A stretch of 64,000 nucleotides of DNA from Blastocladiella emersonii ATCC 22665 (GCA_025594325.1 JANHCV010000006.1:496001-560000), one strand, 5' to 3'; shown: positions 27,244-39,958, numbered from the stretch's first letter. Notes: a model not told the origin generated them from the sequence alone. Program-made: numbers and translations.

Positions 27244-30200
27244 CTACCGCACCTCGCGGAGGCGGAGCGCGATGAGCGCGCCGACAGCGACGAGGAGGAC
27301 GACGTGGATCGCGACGAGCACGAGCAAGTCACGGAGGTAGCTTCCGGTCGAGTATCCGAAGATGGACGTGAGGATGAGCGAACCGGACACGTTGACCGAG
27401 ACCCCACCGAAGTTGTCCTGGACAAGGAGCCCCTCGATCTCGTTGACGGCGAGGGCCTCGGTCGCGTACCGGAAGTACGACACGTACTGGAGCCATCGGA
27501 TCGCGTTGGGCATGGCGTTGGCGTTGATGAGGACGCCCGAGAAGAGCGACAGGAACAGCGTGGTGAGTGCGCCGACGAGGTTGGCGAGCGCCACGTCCCA
27601 CATGAGCACGGCGAGCGCCATGCACACGAGCGCCGAGATGCCCGAGAACAGGACCAGCACCGCCATGTACTTGGCGTAGTGCGCGAGCGACAGCTGGAAC
27701 CCGATCATGAAGTAGGCGATCGACCCCATGACGACCGTCGGCACGATGCGCAGCGGGATCAGGTCGAGGAGGAGTTTCGACACGAAATACGCCGACGGCT
27801 TGTAGCTGGCGTTGCCGCGCTCGCGGATGAACAGCAGCCGGTCCTCGGCCATGCCGCCGAGCGCCGACAGCGCGGCGAACGCCGTCAGGGACTCGAGGAA
27901 GAAGACGGACCCGAGCCGGTTCTGCAGCCCGGCAATGGTCGCGGGCGCGTGGAAGTAGACGCCGCCGAGGAACACGCCCAGCACTACCGCCAGCGCGTTG
28001 TGCCCGATCAGCAGCCGCGGGTTGCGCACCAGGCACCGCGCGTTGCGCGCCAGCAGCTGCGTGATCTGCGTCAGGTACGACACCTGATACGTCGCCGTCG
28101 CCGCAGACCCGCGGGATCGATGACGCGACCCGGACAGCGACCCGGATAGCGACGTCGTGGTCTGCGACGAGTGCGAGATGGTGCGCAGCCGCATCCCCTC
28201 GAGCTGCTGCTCGGCGTGCTCGAGCTCGGTGCTGCCCGTCGGCGACATGGGCGGGCCCTCGCGGAACGTGCGCGGTTCCGAGCCGGCGGCGGCGGCGGCG
28301 AGACCGGCGGGACCGGCGGCGGCCTTGGACGACGCGGCGGTGGTCCGCTCGCGCATCTCGATCTTGGTGACAATGGACGACTCGGACGCGTCGCCGCCGG
28401 CGCCGGTCCCCGCGGCCGCGGCCGAGTCCCACGCGGGGACCGACCACACGACCGTCGACTCGGGCGAGTTGGGCAGGTCGTCGTCCTCGTCGTCGCCATG
28501 GCCGCGCGCGGCGGCCGCCTCGGCGAGAATCGAGGCGCGGATCGGGCCGGGCGACTGCGGTTTCAGCTCGAGGTCGACGGCGACGTCGAGCAGGTGGTCG
28601 GCGACATTGTACTGAGCGGGACACGGGAACCCGAGGCGCGCGAAATAGGCGGCGGCGGCGCGGGCGGGTCCGTGGTACAGGACGTTACCGCGGGCGAGGA
28701 GCAGGACCTGGTCGAAGAGCGCGTACACGTCGCTGCGCGGCTGGTGGATGGTGCACACGATGGTCTTGTTCTGCTTGTGGGCGAGCTCGGCGAGCGTCTC
28801 GAGCAGTTTGCGGGTGTTGCTCGAGTCGAGGCCCGAGCTCGGCTCGTCGAGGAGCAGAAGTGCCGGGCGGGTGACGAGCTCGGTGGCGATCGAGACGCGG
28901 CGGCGCTCGCCGCCCGAGATGCCGCGGAAGTAGCCCGACCCGCCGATGCGCGTGTGGCGGATGTGGTGGATGTTGAGGTCGCGCAGGACGCCGTCGATGA
29001 TGTCGCGCTTGTTGTCGTGCGGGAGCGACTCGGGGAGCCGCGTGTTGGCGACGAACCACAGCGACTCCTCGACCGTGAGCCAGGGGAGCAGCACGTCCTC
29101 CTGGTCGACGAACCCGAGCGAGTGCCGCAGGTGCTTGTCGCCCATGGCGATGCGCTCGCCGTCGAGCTCGAACTCGGCGCGCACGGTCCCCGACTTGCGC
29201 TTGTGGGCCAGGATATCGAGCGCAGACGATTTCCCCGCGCCCGACGGACCCAGAATGGCCGTCAGGGTGCCCGCGGGGAAGGTAGCGGAGACGTTGGACA
29301 GGATGCGCTTGTCGCCGACCTCGTAGTGCAGGTTGGCGACCGAGTAGGCCATGCCCGAGGCGGCGGGCGGCACGGGCACGCGCCGGAAGCTGTCGCGCTG
29401 GCGCTTGCCGAGGAACAGGGCAAGGAGGAGGCCGAGGAGCAGGGCGCCGACTACGCTGACGCCCGAGATCTCGCCGACGGACCAGCTGCTCAGGGCCGAC
29501 TACATACTTTTGAGTCAGCGCTCAGCTAGCCGAAGAGACAGCAACCCAAGAAGCGTACCGAACCACCGATGGCGGGCGGCGCGTCCGAGGCGTAGGCGCA
29601 CTCGCCGTTGAGGCAATTGTCCATCTTGAGCCCGTTCGGGAACAGGGCGTCGAGGGCGCCGCCGAGCTTGAAGGTACACGAGTTGCCGCCGGTCCACTCG
29701 CGGACGGTACGTCCGTTGACGACGCGCTCGGAGACCTTGGCAATGGTCGTGGCGTTACCGGCGGGGCTGGCGGGGTCGAGCGGGCACGTCATGACAAACG
29801 GGCCGGGGAGGTCGCGCAGGGCCTGGGTGATATCGAGCGAGTTGCCGCCGCCGCACATGTCGGTGCGGGCGATGCACTTGCACTGGACCGAGGAGCAGGT
29901 CCAGGTATCGACGGGCGGGGTGGCGACGGACCCGTCGGCGGCGAGGACGGCGGGGGCGACCGAGGGCGTGCACTGGCCGACCTGGCACGAGAACTGGAGC
30001 ACCTTCTTGAGCCAGATGGACGCGAGGACCGACTTGGTCTGCAGGTTGCGCGCCATGGACACCTCCATGAGGCCGGGGAACACGCCCTTGACCTCGGGCG
30101 ACGTGATCTCGCACTGCATGTGGTGGCGGCGGAAGACGCGCGGCGTCATGTTGCAGATGCGCGGCTCGCCGTCGCGGCGCTCCTCGGGCGGCACGTTCGC

Positions 30201-30533
30201 CGTCGACGCGCACGCCGCGTCGCGGAGGCACGTGTTGCAGTTGATGCCGGCGAACCCGTCGTCGCACTGGCACTCGGACCGGTCGGGCCGCGGCGCGCGC
30301 AGCTCGGCGGGCACGTTGGTCGAGTTGCACGACGCCAGCCCGCAGTCCTTGCCCGCGAGCCCGTCGGGGCACTTGCAGTTGCCGTTGACGCACTGGCCGA
30401 AGTTGAGGCAGCCCTCGGACGCGCACGTGAAGCACGTCGGGCACACCGGGCACTGCGTCGGCGACGCGCCGGGGAACTGCGGCGCCACGGTGCCCGTCGC
30501 CGTCGACGTTGGCGGGCGTGACGTGCTGCTCAT
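27244..30533 (-). CDS. ADP1: ADP1-like ABCG transporter with extracellular EGF-like region, 1076 aa, two exons
   Basis: Exon 1 is 30533-29559, exon 2 is 29499-27244; the 59-nt intron (GTACGC...TGTAG, with a CTGAC branch point) joins in phase 0. The N-terminal ~325 residues are Cys-rich and EGF-like (CLNFGQCVNGNCKCPDG, ECQCDDGFAGINCNTC), facing outside or into a lumen. A first helix (VVGALLLGLLLALFLG, ~340-356) precedes the nucleotide-binding domain: Walker A GPSGAGKSS (~408), signature ISGGERRRVS (~523), Walker B ALLLLDEPSSGLD (~543) and H-loop IHQPRSD (~577). A Ser/Gly-rich linker leads to six C-terminal helices (~810-1070). The order matches yeast Adp1 (1049 aa), a white/ABCG-type permease of unknown substrate. 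Exon 1 as called lacks a signal peptide, so a further upstream exon is likely. Confidence 0.87.
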
Positions 30534-31289
30534 GGTGCTGGCCGCGATCGGGTGGTGGTGGTGGTGGAAGCGGGGTCAGGGACCGCCGAGGTTGAGTGGC
30601 CCCAGTGTGGCGTCGTTCGTCGTCGACTGGGTGATGTCCGCGGTGATGCTCGGCGAGGGGGGGCGGCGTTCGTCGAGTGCCGGCGGCCGATGCGTCGGCC
30701 AGGAGCGACGCGGTGCAGATGGTGGGAGAGCGAATTCACCAAGGGCGGCGGTGCAGATGCATGGAGTTGTGTGAGCTGTGGCGGCGAAGTTGGGGTCGCC
30801 TCGAGAGCAGGCAGGCCGCTCGCTCGCCTGCTCGAACGAGCGGCAGGGTTTGCTCAGTGTGGCGTATCACTCGGCGAACCGCCGGAAAACTCGCAAAACC
30901 AGCTGCAAAACCAGGTCACGCGCGCCCCAGGAGACGCGTCACGCGACCGCGACTGACCGACTCGCGCGCGCTTGCGACGCCGCCGTCGTTGTCGCCATCG
31001 TCGCCGTTTCGCTACCTAACGAGGACGACGAAGTGTCGACGACGACGAGGAGGACGTATTGCAACGCATCAACACCCTGCTCTCCTTCGCGCGCGCCGTG
31101 CTGCACATTCTGTACGCGCCCCCTCCCTGCCCCCGCCACCTTCTCCCTCCTACCTCGGGCGTGCTCGTGGCGCAGCGAGTTGCTACTTTATATCCATCCA
31201 ATCCTGCCCAATCGCGAGGGAGCGCGCAACGCACGGCCGACTAACGCGTCGCCCGCCCCTCTCAGTCTCTAGCAAAAACACAACTCAAC
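30534..31289. other. Region between divergent ADP1-like and RGG genes
   Basis: Promoter region for both genes. On the minus strand a protein-like stretch (SITADITQSTTNDATLGPL, about 30595-30655) lies just upstream of the called ADP1 start and may belong to an unrecognised first exon. Confidence 0.4.
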
Positions 31290-32660
31290 ATGGACCGCCA
31301 CTACTCTTCGGGAAGAGGCGGCAGCGGCGGCGGCGGCGGTGGCCGTGGAGGGCATCGCGGTGGGCACTGCGGGGATAGCTACCGCGACGACCGGGGCCGC
31401 AGCAGCGGTGGTAACGGTGGGTATCGCGATGACCGCGGCCGAGATGGAGGGTACCGCGGCGGGAGCAGCAGCGGCGGCGGCGGGCATCGCGACGACCGCG
31501 ACCGGAGCCGCGGCGGCAATGGCCCGCCGCGCAACGACAACCGCGGCGGCCGCGACAGTCGTCCCAGTGGCGGCCGCGGCGGTCACCGCGGCGGGTACGG
31601 CGCCAGCGGCGGGCGCGGCGCATACCAGCACAACCAGTCTCGCGGACCGCATGGCGGCGCCAACACGCACGCGACGCGCAACCACCTGTTCACCGGGGTC
31701 CCGTCGGACGACCCGGCGCACGGGTACCAGGCGTACCCGGAGATCCCGCCGCACGAGTGGTCGGTGCGGTACGTGCGCATGAACGCGGCGACCGAGAACC
31801 TGCGCACCAACAAGGTGCCGCTCGTGATCCCGGAGCTGCGCGTCGCCGACGGCGAGTGGGGCGATGCCCGGCTCGATGCGCCCGGCAGCGTGCCCGATAT
31901 CCCGCATATCGGCTGGCTGCCCGTGTTCCAGCAGAACCCCGGCGCGCCCTGGCATATGGCGGGCGTCGTGCCGACCAACATCCTGCCGCCCGCCGTGTCG
32001 CAGATCAACCTCGAGAAGTCGTGGCCCAAGTGTCTCGACGCGGCTGTCCGGCACGACGTGCCGCAGGTCCACGGCCAGTTCCCGTTCCCGAACCAGCACC
32101 AGCATCAACACCCGCACCCGCACCCGCAGCAGCAGGTTCAGCAGGCCCAGGTCCAGCCGCTGCCCGCCGCCCCCACCCCCGCCCCCACCCCCGCCCCCGT
32201 CCCCGCCCTCGCCGTCGCCGTCGCCGCCGCGCCGGCCCTCGCCCCCATCCCGCCGCCGACCCAGCCGCTCTCGCCCCTGCACGACCAGCTGCATCACCAC
32301 CTCCAACCTTCCGCAGCCGCGGCGGCGGCCGCGACCCCCGAACTCGCCAACGCGATCGCGCTCGTCGCCGCGGCCATGGGCGTCGCGCTGCCGGCCCCGA
32401 CCGCCATGCCGTACGCGGACGCGTACGGGCTGCAGCGCGACAAGGCGCCGATGCCGCAGAACCGGCCGTCGTCGGCGAACGGCGGGGTCGCGGTCACGAC
32501 GCAGGTGCTCGCGGGTGCGTCGCCCGTCGTAAACCCGCGCAAGCGCGAGGCCGAGGACGGTGGCGACGCGGCGAGCGCGGGTGCGTCGCCCAAGAAGGCG
32601 CGAACACGGTTCGAGGATGTGGCCAAGTCGGTGCCGCTGCCGCAGCGGGGCAAGTGGTGA
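31290..32660 (+). CDS. RGG/Gly-Arg-rich protein with Pro/Ala/Gln C-terminus, 456 aa
   Basis: ATG at 31290 (MDRHYSSGRGGSGGGG), stop at 32658-32660. Residues 1-120 are Gly/Arg/Asp/Ser-rich with many RGG and YRDDRGR units, typical of RNA-binding or phase-separating proteins whose arginines are methylated. A compact middle (~130-255) looks ordered: HLFTGVPSDDPAHGYQAYPE, EWSVRYVRMNAATENLRTN, PHIGWLPVFQQNPGAPWHMA and SQINLEKSWPKCLDAA. I do not recognise it as a named domain. A His/Gln/Pro/Ala region follows, then basic clusters (NPRKREAEDGG, SPKKARTRF) that could serve as a nuclear localisation signal. The stop lies 102 bp from that of the convergent prolyl-tRNA synthetase. Confidence 0.75.
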   Translation: MDRHYSSGRGGSGGGGGGRGGHRGGHCGDSYRDDRGRSSGGNGGYRDDRGRDGGYRGGSSSGGGGHRDDRDRSRGGNGPPRNDNRGGRDSRPSGGRGGHRGGYGASGGRGAYQHNQSRGPHGGANTHATRNHLFTGVPSDDPAHGYQAYPEIPPHEWSVRYVRMNAATENLRTNKVPLVIPELRVADGEWGDARLDAPGSVPDIPHIGWLPVFQQNPGAPWHMAGVVPTNILPPAVSQINLEKSWPKCLDAAVRHDVPQVHGQFPFPNQHQHQHPHPHPQQQVQQAQVQPLPAAPTPAPTPAPVPALAVAVAAAPALAPIPPPTQPLSPLHDQLHHHLQPSAAAAAAATPELANAIALVAAAMGVALPAPTAMPYADAYGLQRDKAPMPQNRPSSANGGVAVTTQVLAGASPVVNPRKREAEDGGDAASAGASPKKARTRFEDVAKSVPLPQRGKW

Positions 32661-32762
32661 GACGGTGGTGTGTGAAGCAGATGATGAGCGATGCAGAATG
32701 CATTTGTGAACAACGAATCAATGAGCAACAACAACAACAAACTAGGTCGTAAGAAAGAGAGC

Positions 32763-34523
32763 TCAGTACGAGCGGCCGAACAGCGTGTACTTCTTGGCGT
32801 GGCGGCCGCACCCGGCAAAGCACTTGGTGCCCTCCTTGATGTCGCGCGGCTGCTTGAAGGGGATGCAGAGCGACTTGGCGCCCATGGAGGGGGCCTTCTC
32901 GTCGACGGCGTCGGCGCCCTCGGCGGCCGCGACCTGGGGGCGGGCCGAACGGTCCTTGATCGCGTCCTCGCACTCGGGCTCAAGGCACCAGGGCGCCATG
33001 ACGATGTTCTTGGCGTCGAGCAGGGACACGAACCCCTCGCCCTCGTTCCACTCCTCGATGACCTTGAGGTGCGCGTCGCGCTCGGCGGTGGCCTTGGCGA
33101 GCATGTCGGCCTGGATCGTGTCGAGCATGTCGCGGATCGACGACGTCAGGTCGGCCTTGGCGAGCGGGGCCTTGGCGCCCGTGTCGCGGCGGACCGAGAG
33201 GACCTGGTCCTTGGCCATGTCCTTGGGCCCGACCTCGAGGCGGATGGGCACGCCGCGCATCTCCCAGTGGTTGAACTTGTAGCCGGGCGAGTAGTTGTCG
33301 CGCAGGTCGGCCTTGACGCGGATGCCGGCGGCCTTGAGGGTGGCGGCGACCTCGTTGAGGTAGGCGGTGATGGCGGCGCGCTGCTCGGGGGTGGTCTTGA
33401 CGGTGATGCCGCAGGGGACCAGGACGACCTGGACCTGGGCGACGCGGGGCGGGAGGACGAGGCCCTTGTTGTCGCCGTGGACCATGACCATGACGCCGAT
33501 GGTGCGGGTGGTCAGGCCCCACGAGTTCTGCCAGACGTGCTGCTTGGCCGAGTTCTCGTCGGTCACGACAATGTCGAACATCTTGGCGAAATTCTGGCCG
33601 AGGCAGTGCGACGTGGCGCCCTGGATGGCGCGGCCCGTGACGGGGACAAAGGCCTCGACCGTGGTGGTGTAGTCGCCGCCGGCAAACTTCTCCTTCTCCG
33701 ACTTCTGGCCGGGGACCACGGGCACGGCGAGCAGCTCCTCGTAGACGCGGCGGTAGTACTCGAGGATCTCGAGCACCTCGGCGCCGGCCTCCTCCTTGGT
33801 GAGGAAGGCCGTGTGGCCCTCCTGCCACAGGAACTCGCGGGTGCGCAGGAACGGCTGCGGGTGCTTGAACTCCCAGCGGACCACGTTGCACCACTGGTTG
33901 AGGCGCAGGGGCAGGTCGCGGTGCGACTGGATCCACTTGGCGTACGCCGGGTACATGACCGTCTCCGAGGTCGGGCGGATCGCAATGGGCTCGGCGAGGT
34001 CCGACTGGCCGGCCTTGGTGACCCAGGCCACCTCGGGGGCGAACCCCTCGACGTGGTCCTTTTCGCGCTCGAGCGCCTTGCCCGAGACGAACATGGGGAA
34101 GTAGCAGTTCTCGACGCCCGACTCCTGGATGAGCCCGTCGAAGAAGCCCTGGATCTGCTGCCAGATGCCGTACGCCCACGGGCGCAGAATGTAGCACCCG
34201 GACACGTCGTAGTAGTCGAGCATCTCGGACCGCGTCAGCACCTGCGCGTACCACTTGGGCGTGTCCTCCTCCTTCTTGGCCTCGATGCCGATCTGCACCG
34301 CCTTGGACTCGTCCGACTCGGCGGCGGCCGCCTTGCCGGCGGGGGCCTTCTTGGCCTTGGGCTCCTGCGCGGGCTTGGCCGCCTTGGGCTGCTTCTCCTT
34401 CTTCTCCTTCTTGCCTACATTCCGAGGTGATCAGCGCGAGCTCGCGGGTGCGCGGCAGCGGGGGCAGCTCGGACCCTTGGCGGGACTGTTCTGGTTCTGG
34501 GGCTTGGCCTCGTTGGCGGACAT
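32763..34523 (-). CDS. Prolyl-tRNA synthetase, cytoplasmic type, 566 aa, two exons
   Basis: Exon 1 (34523-34475) gives [17 protein letters not shown]; a 60-nt intron (34415-34474, GTCCGA...TGTAG) joins exon 2 (34414-32763), 1701 nt in all. A Lys-rich N-terminal extension ([16 protein letters not shown]) precedes the class II core. [19 protein letters not shown] lies in the active site, motif 2 is around [14 protein letters not shown] (~205) and motif 3 is [16 protein letters not shown] (~314). The anticodon-binding domain follows ([14 protein letters not shown]). The C-terminal zinc-binding domain of eukaryote/archaeal-type ProRS is present (CLEPEC, then [19 protein letters not shown]). It charges tRNA-Pro with proline. 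There is no glutamyl-tRNA synthetase fusion as in animals and no mitochondrial presequence, so cytosolic. Confidence 0.93.
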
Positions 34524-35185
34524 GGCGGCGGCGGCGGCGGTCGTTGCAAGGGGTGGTGCGGCGAGAGGATCTGTCACGGACGTCGCGGGCGAAGAGGAGG
34601 CGGGTGGCGATGGCGACGGGGACGGCACGGTCGCGAAGGGGCGCCGGCTATTTGCCTGTGCGATCGGCGACCCGATGGGAGTGACGCGCGCGGCCCATGA
34701 CGCCTCCATCGCACTCCCGAGGCCATGACTCGCCCGGCTACCGGCCATCGACGCACGGCCGCGACTTGGTGCAAGCTGCGCGCGCGTGGACAGTGACGCG
34801 GACCGTGTGGGCGCAGTCACCGCGGGGCCGCGGGGGAGCAGCGGGGTGGCCGAGGAGGGCCGCGCGGACGCGATCGGCGGCCGGCCCGCGCGCGAGAGGC
34901 GCAGGAGAGGGTGCATGGTGCGACGCCGTCAAGCGGGGTGGAAATGCGGCGAGTGGCGAGCAAGCTGGCCGAATCCAGTCGGCGGTGAGGGCGGGGTGAG
35001 GTGCAAGGGCGGCCGAGGTGCCAGCGCCATCAGCCGCACTAACCTGCAGCCGCCACGCGCGCGCGAGGCGAGACGAACGCGTCGCTCACTTCGCCGCCGC
35101 CGCCCCATCGCTCTCCCCCCGCCACCTCAAACGACGATACACGAAATCGCATGCACGCGCGCTGAACCAGACGCGACTGGCCGTA
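34524..35185. other. Divergent promoter region (ProRS / VPS8)
   Basis: 662 bp between two divergent start codons; no ORF worth reporting. Confidence 0.5.
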
Positions 35186-38100
35186 ATGGGCAGCTTCATC
35201 CACCCGTCCGCCGTGCCCGGCCTGGCGCCGCTGAGCACCGGCGACGACTACGACGACGACTGGGTCATGCCGCCACCCCAGCCCCCGCGGCAGTACCCGG
35301 AACTGCGCATCCGCGATGGCGCCGTTACGCCGCAGCACCAGCTCGCCGAGCCGCCATTGCCGCGCTCGCCCAGCCTGCACCCGGCCCACCCGGCCCGCGC
35401 GATCCCGAGCCCGCGCCGCGCCCAGCAACCGCCACCGCCACCACAAACGCGCGCGAGTAACCTCGACCCAGTGCTACAGCTTGCCGCCGACCTCGCCGCG
35501 CGGTTCCGATCCCTGCGCCTCGACGAGGACGCGCTGCTCGAGCTCACCGCGACCGCGGGCGCGACCACCGAGCTCGCGGCGCGGATCAAGCAGCTTGACG
35601 CGCTCGCGACGCAGGTCCGTGAGGCCCGCGATGCCGTTGCCCTGCGGATCAAGCGCATGAGCACTATCCCGTCGCTGTCCGTGTCCCTCGCGTTTGCGGC
35701 GACGGGGCGGCTCCCGTCGCCGCCCAACAACGACGCGGGCGTCGCGGTCGCGGCGTCGCACCCGACGCGGCAGGCGGCGGCGAGGCTCGATGCGCTCGAG
35801 CAGAGTGTCGCTGTCGAGCTCGCCATGTACTCGCAGTTTCTCGACGGTACGCTCATTCCCCATTCATCGCGATACCATGGCTCACTTGACCAGCGCGTAG
35901 AGGACATGCAGGCCATCCTCGACGAAGCCCTCGTCGAAGACCCCGCGCCCGAGGACCCCGCCACCACCGAGCTGCTCGACGACCACGACCACGACCCGCT
36001 CGAGCACGCCGCCCACGGGAGCGACATCTTCTACCCGGCCTCGGTCACCACCGACCTCGACACGGGCGCCGTGCTCGTCGGCCGCTCGTCCTCGCCCGAA
36101 AACCTCGAAACCTCGCCCATCGCGTGGCGCCCGCTCCCCGAAATCCAGCGTGTCCTCGACGACCGCGGCCTCGGCGCCGCTTCGTGCCTGCGCGCCCGCG
36201 GCCAGCTCGTCGCCGTCGGCACCTTCCGCGGCATGGTCGCCGTGTTTGGGGTGCAGTTCGAGCTCAAGTGTATCCTGTCGGTCGCGCCCAAGGCCAACGA
36301 GCCTATGTCCGCTGTCACCGCCGTCGACCTCGCCGAGTCGGGCCTGTTCGTCGCGTCGGGCCACGACGACGGCAGCGTGTGTCTCTGGAACCTCGCCAAG
36401 GCCAGCCTCGTCAAGAAGATCGCACCGCTGCCCGATCCGCCGCGCGACGCGCCGGTTCCGCCGCCGGGTGGCAAGGGGGCCAAGTACGGCCACCACGCGG
36501 GCAACCGCATCGTGCACCTGTGCTTTGTCGGCAAGTCGAATCGGCGCGTGATTTCCGTCGATGAGCTGGTACGGTCCCTCGCCCGCACCTCACCTCCGTC
36601 ACCCGCGCTAACACCCGTGCGAGTCTAGGGAGTCGCATTCTACCACGTCGTCTCTCTCCAACTCTTCAACTCCGTCGACACGCGGCGCTTCTTTGGCAGC
36701 TACGAGAACCGACTCAACCGGTCCAAGCTGACCACCGTGTTCGCGCTTGCGTCGTACGACCGGTTCGTCGCCCTCGTCACGCCCTTCAAGCTCGTAATCC
36801 TCGACACCCGCCCCGTGCGCACAGTCTACCGCGCCCTGCGTATGAACACGGGCGCCCCCGAGCTCGGCCGCGCCGCCAGCGTGACCGGCTGCCTCACGAT
36901 CGTCGGCAACACGCTCGTCGCGACGTGGACCAACTGGGTCCGCGTCCTGCGGCTCTCGGTGGTTGAGGATCGGTTGACGTACCGCACCGAGCACGAGGGC
37001 ATGCTCCCGCACCCGGTCCTCGTCGTCCGCCCGCTCGACGCGCGGTACCTCGCGTTCCTGACCGACGCCAAGCAGATCGATTTCTTTTCGCTCGACCGCC
37101 GCGCCGTCGTCGAGGCCACCGACGCGCCGCACCTCGTCGGGCTCGACGACCGGCTCGACGTGACGCACAACCTGGGCGACCGCGGCGAGCTCAACTACGC
37201 GCCCGCGCTCGAGGCGTGGCAGGGCGCGCTGCTGACGGTCGGCGACCAGGGCGTCACTTCTGGCACTCTTGTCCCCGCGACCGAGCGGCTCATGGCCATG
37301 GCGCTCGCGGGCGACTGCGCAGCGACCACGCACTTCGCGCTCGACCTCGTCCACGGTGCGGGCAACAGCTACGTGCACGCGCTCGCCAGCGTCCCGACGC
37401 CGCCCACGCTCACGGACCTGGTGTGCGGCGCCGCGCTGCAGTGCCTGCGGAGTACCGGCGACCCCGACACCGCGGTCCCGCAGCTCATGCAGCTCCTCGC
37501 CGTTATCCCCGCGTGCGAGCCGTACCTGTACGCGCAGTTCTACGACGCGGCACGCGACGCTGGGCTCCAGCCTGTCTTCTTCGCGCACCTTTTGGGACTG
37601 ATCCGCGGGCGCGACGCGGCGTCGCTCGCGCCGCACGTCGTGGATGACCTGCTCCGGTTCCTGCGTGACACCGGGCGTACCGACGAGTACGCGGCGGTCC
37701 TCCGGCTCGTCCCGCCGCAACTCGTCGACCTCGACGCCGCGTTCCGCGCGTGCGAGGAGCTCGAGCTCACGGCGCCGCTGCTCCACCTGTACGCCGTCAT
37801 GGGCCAGCTCGCGGCGGGACTCGACGCGGTCGCCGTCAAGGACGCGCTCGCGTTTGTCCGCGACGCCCTCGGGCCCGCGGGCGCCGGCGTCCATGGGCCA
37901 TCGGATCGCAGCGCCATGGTCGCGTGGGTCCTTGACCACCTCCCCGCGCTGCTCACGCTCGAGGACACGCCGGCCGAGATCGTCGTCGACGCGGTCGACC
38001 GTACGCTGCTCCACCTCCGCGACCGCGCCGCGCTCGTCGACCGGCTCCGCGACATCCGCGACGCGGCGCGCGATTTGGGGGCTGAGGGCCAGCAGCAGCA

Positions 38101-39932
38101 CGCGCTCGTCGCGTTCGCGTGCGTCCTCCTCGCGGCCGCCGCGAAACGGTTCCCCAACGAGGCCGCGCTGTCGTCCGCCGAGATGCACGCGCTCCTGTCG
38201 CTGATCGTGACGACGTACACCCACGAGGACGAGGACGAGGGTGCGGTGTCTGTGGCGGGGTTGTGGCCGCCCGTCGCACTCACGCAGTCCGCCGTCGCGC
38301 ATCTCGTCGACTCCCTGACCCTGTCGCCCGACCAGACCGCCGCGCTCGAGGCCACGTGCGAGGACCTCGGCTGGTGGGCCGTGTGCGAGCACATGGCGCG
38401 CGCGGCGGTCCCACGCGATACCGCGCGCCTCGTCGAGTGCGCGGTCCGCGACCCCGCGCGGAAACCTGCTGACCGGTTCGCCGCGCTGCACGCCGTCCTC
38501 GCTCCGCTCGCTGCGTCCGCGCTCGCTTCCCCTCCGCCGGGCGAGGACGGCGAGGAGCGCTGGGATCCCGCGACCACGACGGCCGTCACCCAGCGGTTCC
38601 TCGCGGCGCTCGCCCCGCTGTGCGCCATCGACCCGTTCGAGACCGCGCGCCTCGTCGTCGCTCGCGCCCCGCACCTGTACGCCGCCGCGCACGACGCGCT
38701 CGCGGGGACGCCCTTGCAGCCCGCGTTCCGCATGGCGCTCGCCGAGACGGCCTCGGGCGTGCCGGTCCCGCCCGCGCTCCTGCGGCAGTGTCTCGAGGAC
38801 CTCGCGGCGGCGCCCGCGGGTGCCGATGATGGCGATAGCGAGCCCGCGACGTTCCGGTTCGTGTCGCGGCACTTCCGCCAGGCGCCGCGCGACGACTGGC
38901 CCGCGTGGCTCGCCGTCTGCCAGACGCACCGCCGCGTGTGCGCCGCGAGCGTGCTTCTCGAAGCGCTCGGGCGTACCGACGAAGCGCTTGACGTGCTCTT
39001 GGGGGGCTCGACCGACGCGCAGCACCCCGACCACCTCGCCATGGCCGTCGCCCTGTGCCGGTGCGCCGCGTCCGAACCCTTGTGGGTCCGCCTCGTCGGC
39101 GCGCTCCTCGCTACCGGTCACGGCAACGACGCGGCGCTCCGCGAAGCCCTCCTCGCGATGCGCGCGATCCCATCGGTCCTCGCGCGCCTCGTCCGCGACC
39201 ACTCGGGTCCCGTCCCGCGCGCGCTCCTCGCCGGCCTCGCCACCGCTGTCCGCGCGCACCACGCCCACGCCGATTTCACGGCGGCCCTCGCGCGCGTCGC
39301 GCGTAGCGAGCGGCGGGATCTCGCGGCTACCGTGTTGGCGGATACGCGACGCGGGTTCGCCGTCGCGTTTCCCGCGGCCGCGTGTGCCGCGTGCGGCGCC
39401 GCTATCGATACGGGTGGTCCGCTCCACGCGTGGCCGTGCGCGCACGCCGCCCACGCCGCGTGCTCGGCGCAGGTCGGCGGCGGCGCCGCTGCCCGGTGTC
39501 CCGTGTGCCACCCGGCGCGCGTCGCGGGCGCGCACACGCGCGAGGTGATGGGGAAGAGTCCGGCTGGCGGGAGGGGGAAGCGGCGCGCGGTCGCGGCGCT
39601 CGTCACGGGCTCTGCGGGGGCGGGGATGGGCGGTGGGATGCTGTTGTCGCCGATCATCGGGTCCCCGAGGCCCATGACGCCCGTCACGCCGGGGATGCGG
39701 ACGCCGGGGACGCCGGCTGTGGCCATGTCGGCAGCAGCGGCGGCCGCAGGCGGAGCGGTGGGGGTGGAGAGGAGGGACGAGGGCGCGCCGCAGTTTGTGC
39801 GGCCGCGGCGCAACGACTGGGTACGCTTTCCGGCCACGGCCATCGACCACGACAACACTCACCCGCCATTCCGTGTAGCACGCGATGCTCTCGACCATGA
39901 TCCAGCGACACGAGGACGACGACGACGACTAG
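35186..39932 (+). CDS. VPS8: VPS8, CORVET tethering-complex subunit, 1542 aa, three exons
   Basis: Exons 35186-36568, 36629-39820 and 39879-39932 (4629 nt); introns of 60 nt (GTACGG...CTAG) and 58 nt (GTACGC...TGTAG) both rejoin in phase 0. The N-terminal ~330 residues are disordered with an acidic DDYDDDWVMPP start. A WD-type beta-propeller region follows (~360-620: VGTFRGMVAVFGVQFELKCI, VASGHDDGSVCLWNLAKASL, and after intron 1 VAFYHVVSLQLFNSVDT). A long alpha-solenoid comes next, then a C-terminal RING-like domain (~1381-1420: CAACGAAIDTGG...PCAHAAHAACS...CPVC). Vps8 is a specific subunit of the CORVET tether, which acts with Rab5/Vps21 in early endosome fusion. The last exon is tiny and ends HEDDDDD. 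A polyadenylation-type AATAAA follows at 39953. Only 51 bp separate its stop from that of the converging gene. Confidence 0.87.
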
Positions 39933-39952
39933 CGGGCTCGCTCGCAATCAGC

Positions 39953-39958
39953 AATAAA
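39953..39958 (+). terminator. Candidate polyadenylation signal of VPS8
   Basis: AATAAA 21 bp after the VPS8 stop codon, next to TATATG. Confidence 0.55.

Noticed and set aside
26758-28149. 463-codon plus-strand frame
   Set aside because: Antisense to the ABC transporter, starts with a non-ATG codon, composition typical of antisense GC-rich DNA.
36608-39898. 1096-codon minus-strand frame
   Set aside because: Antisense to VPS8; long antisense frames are expected at this GC content.
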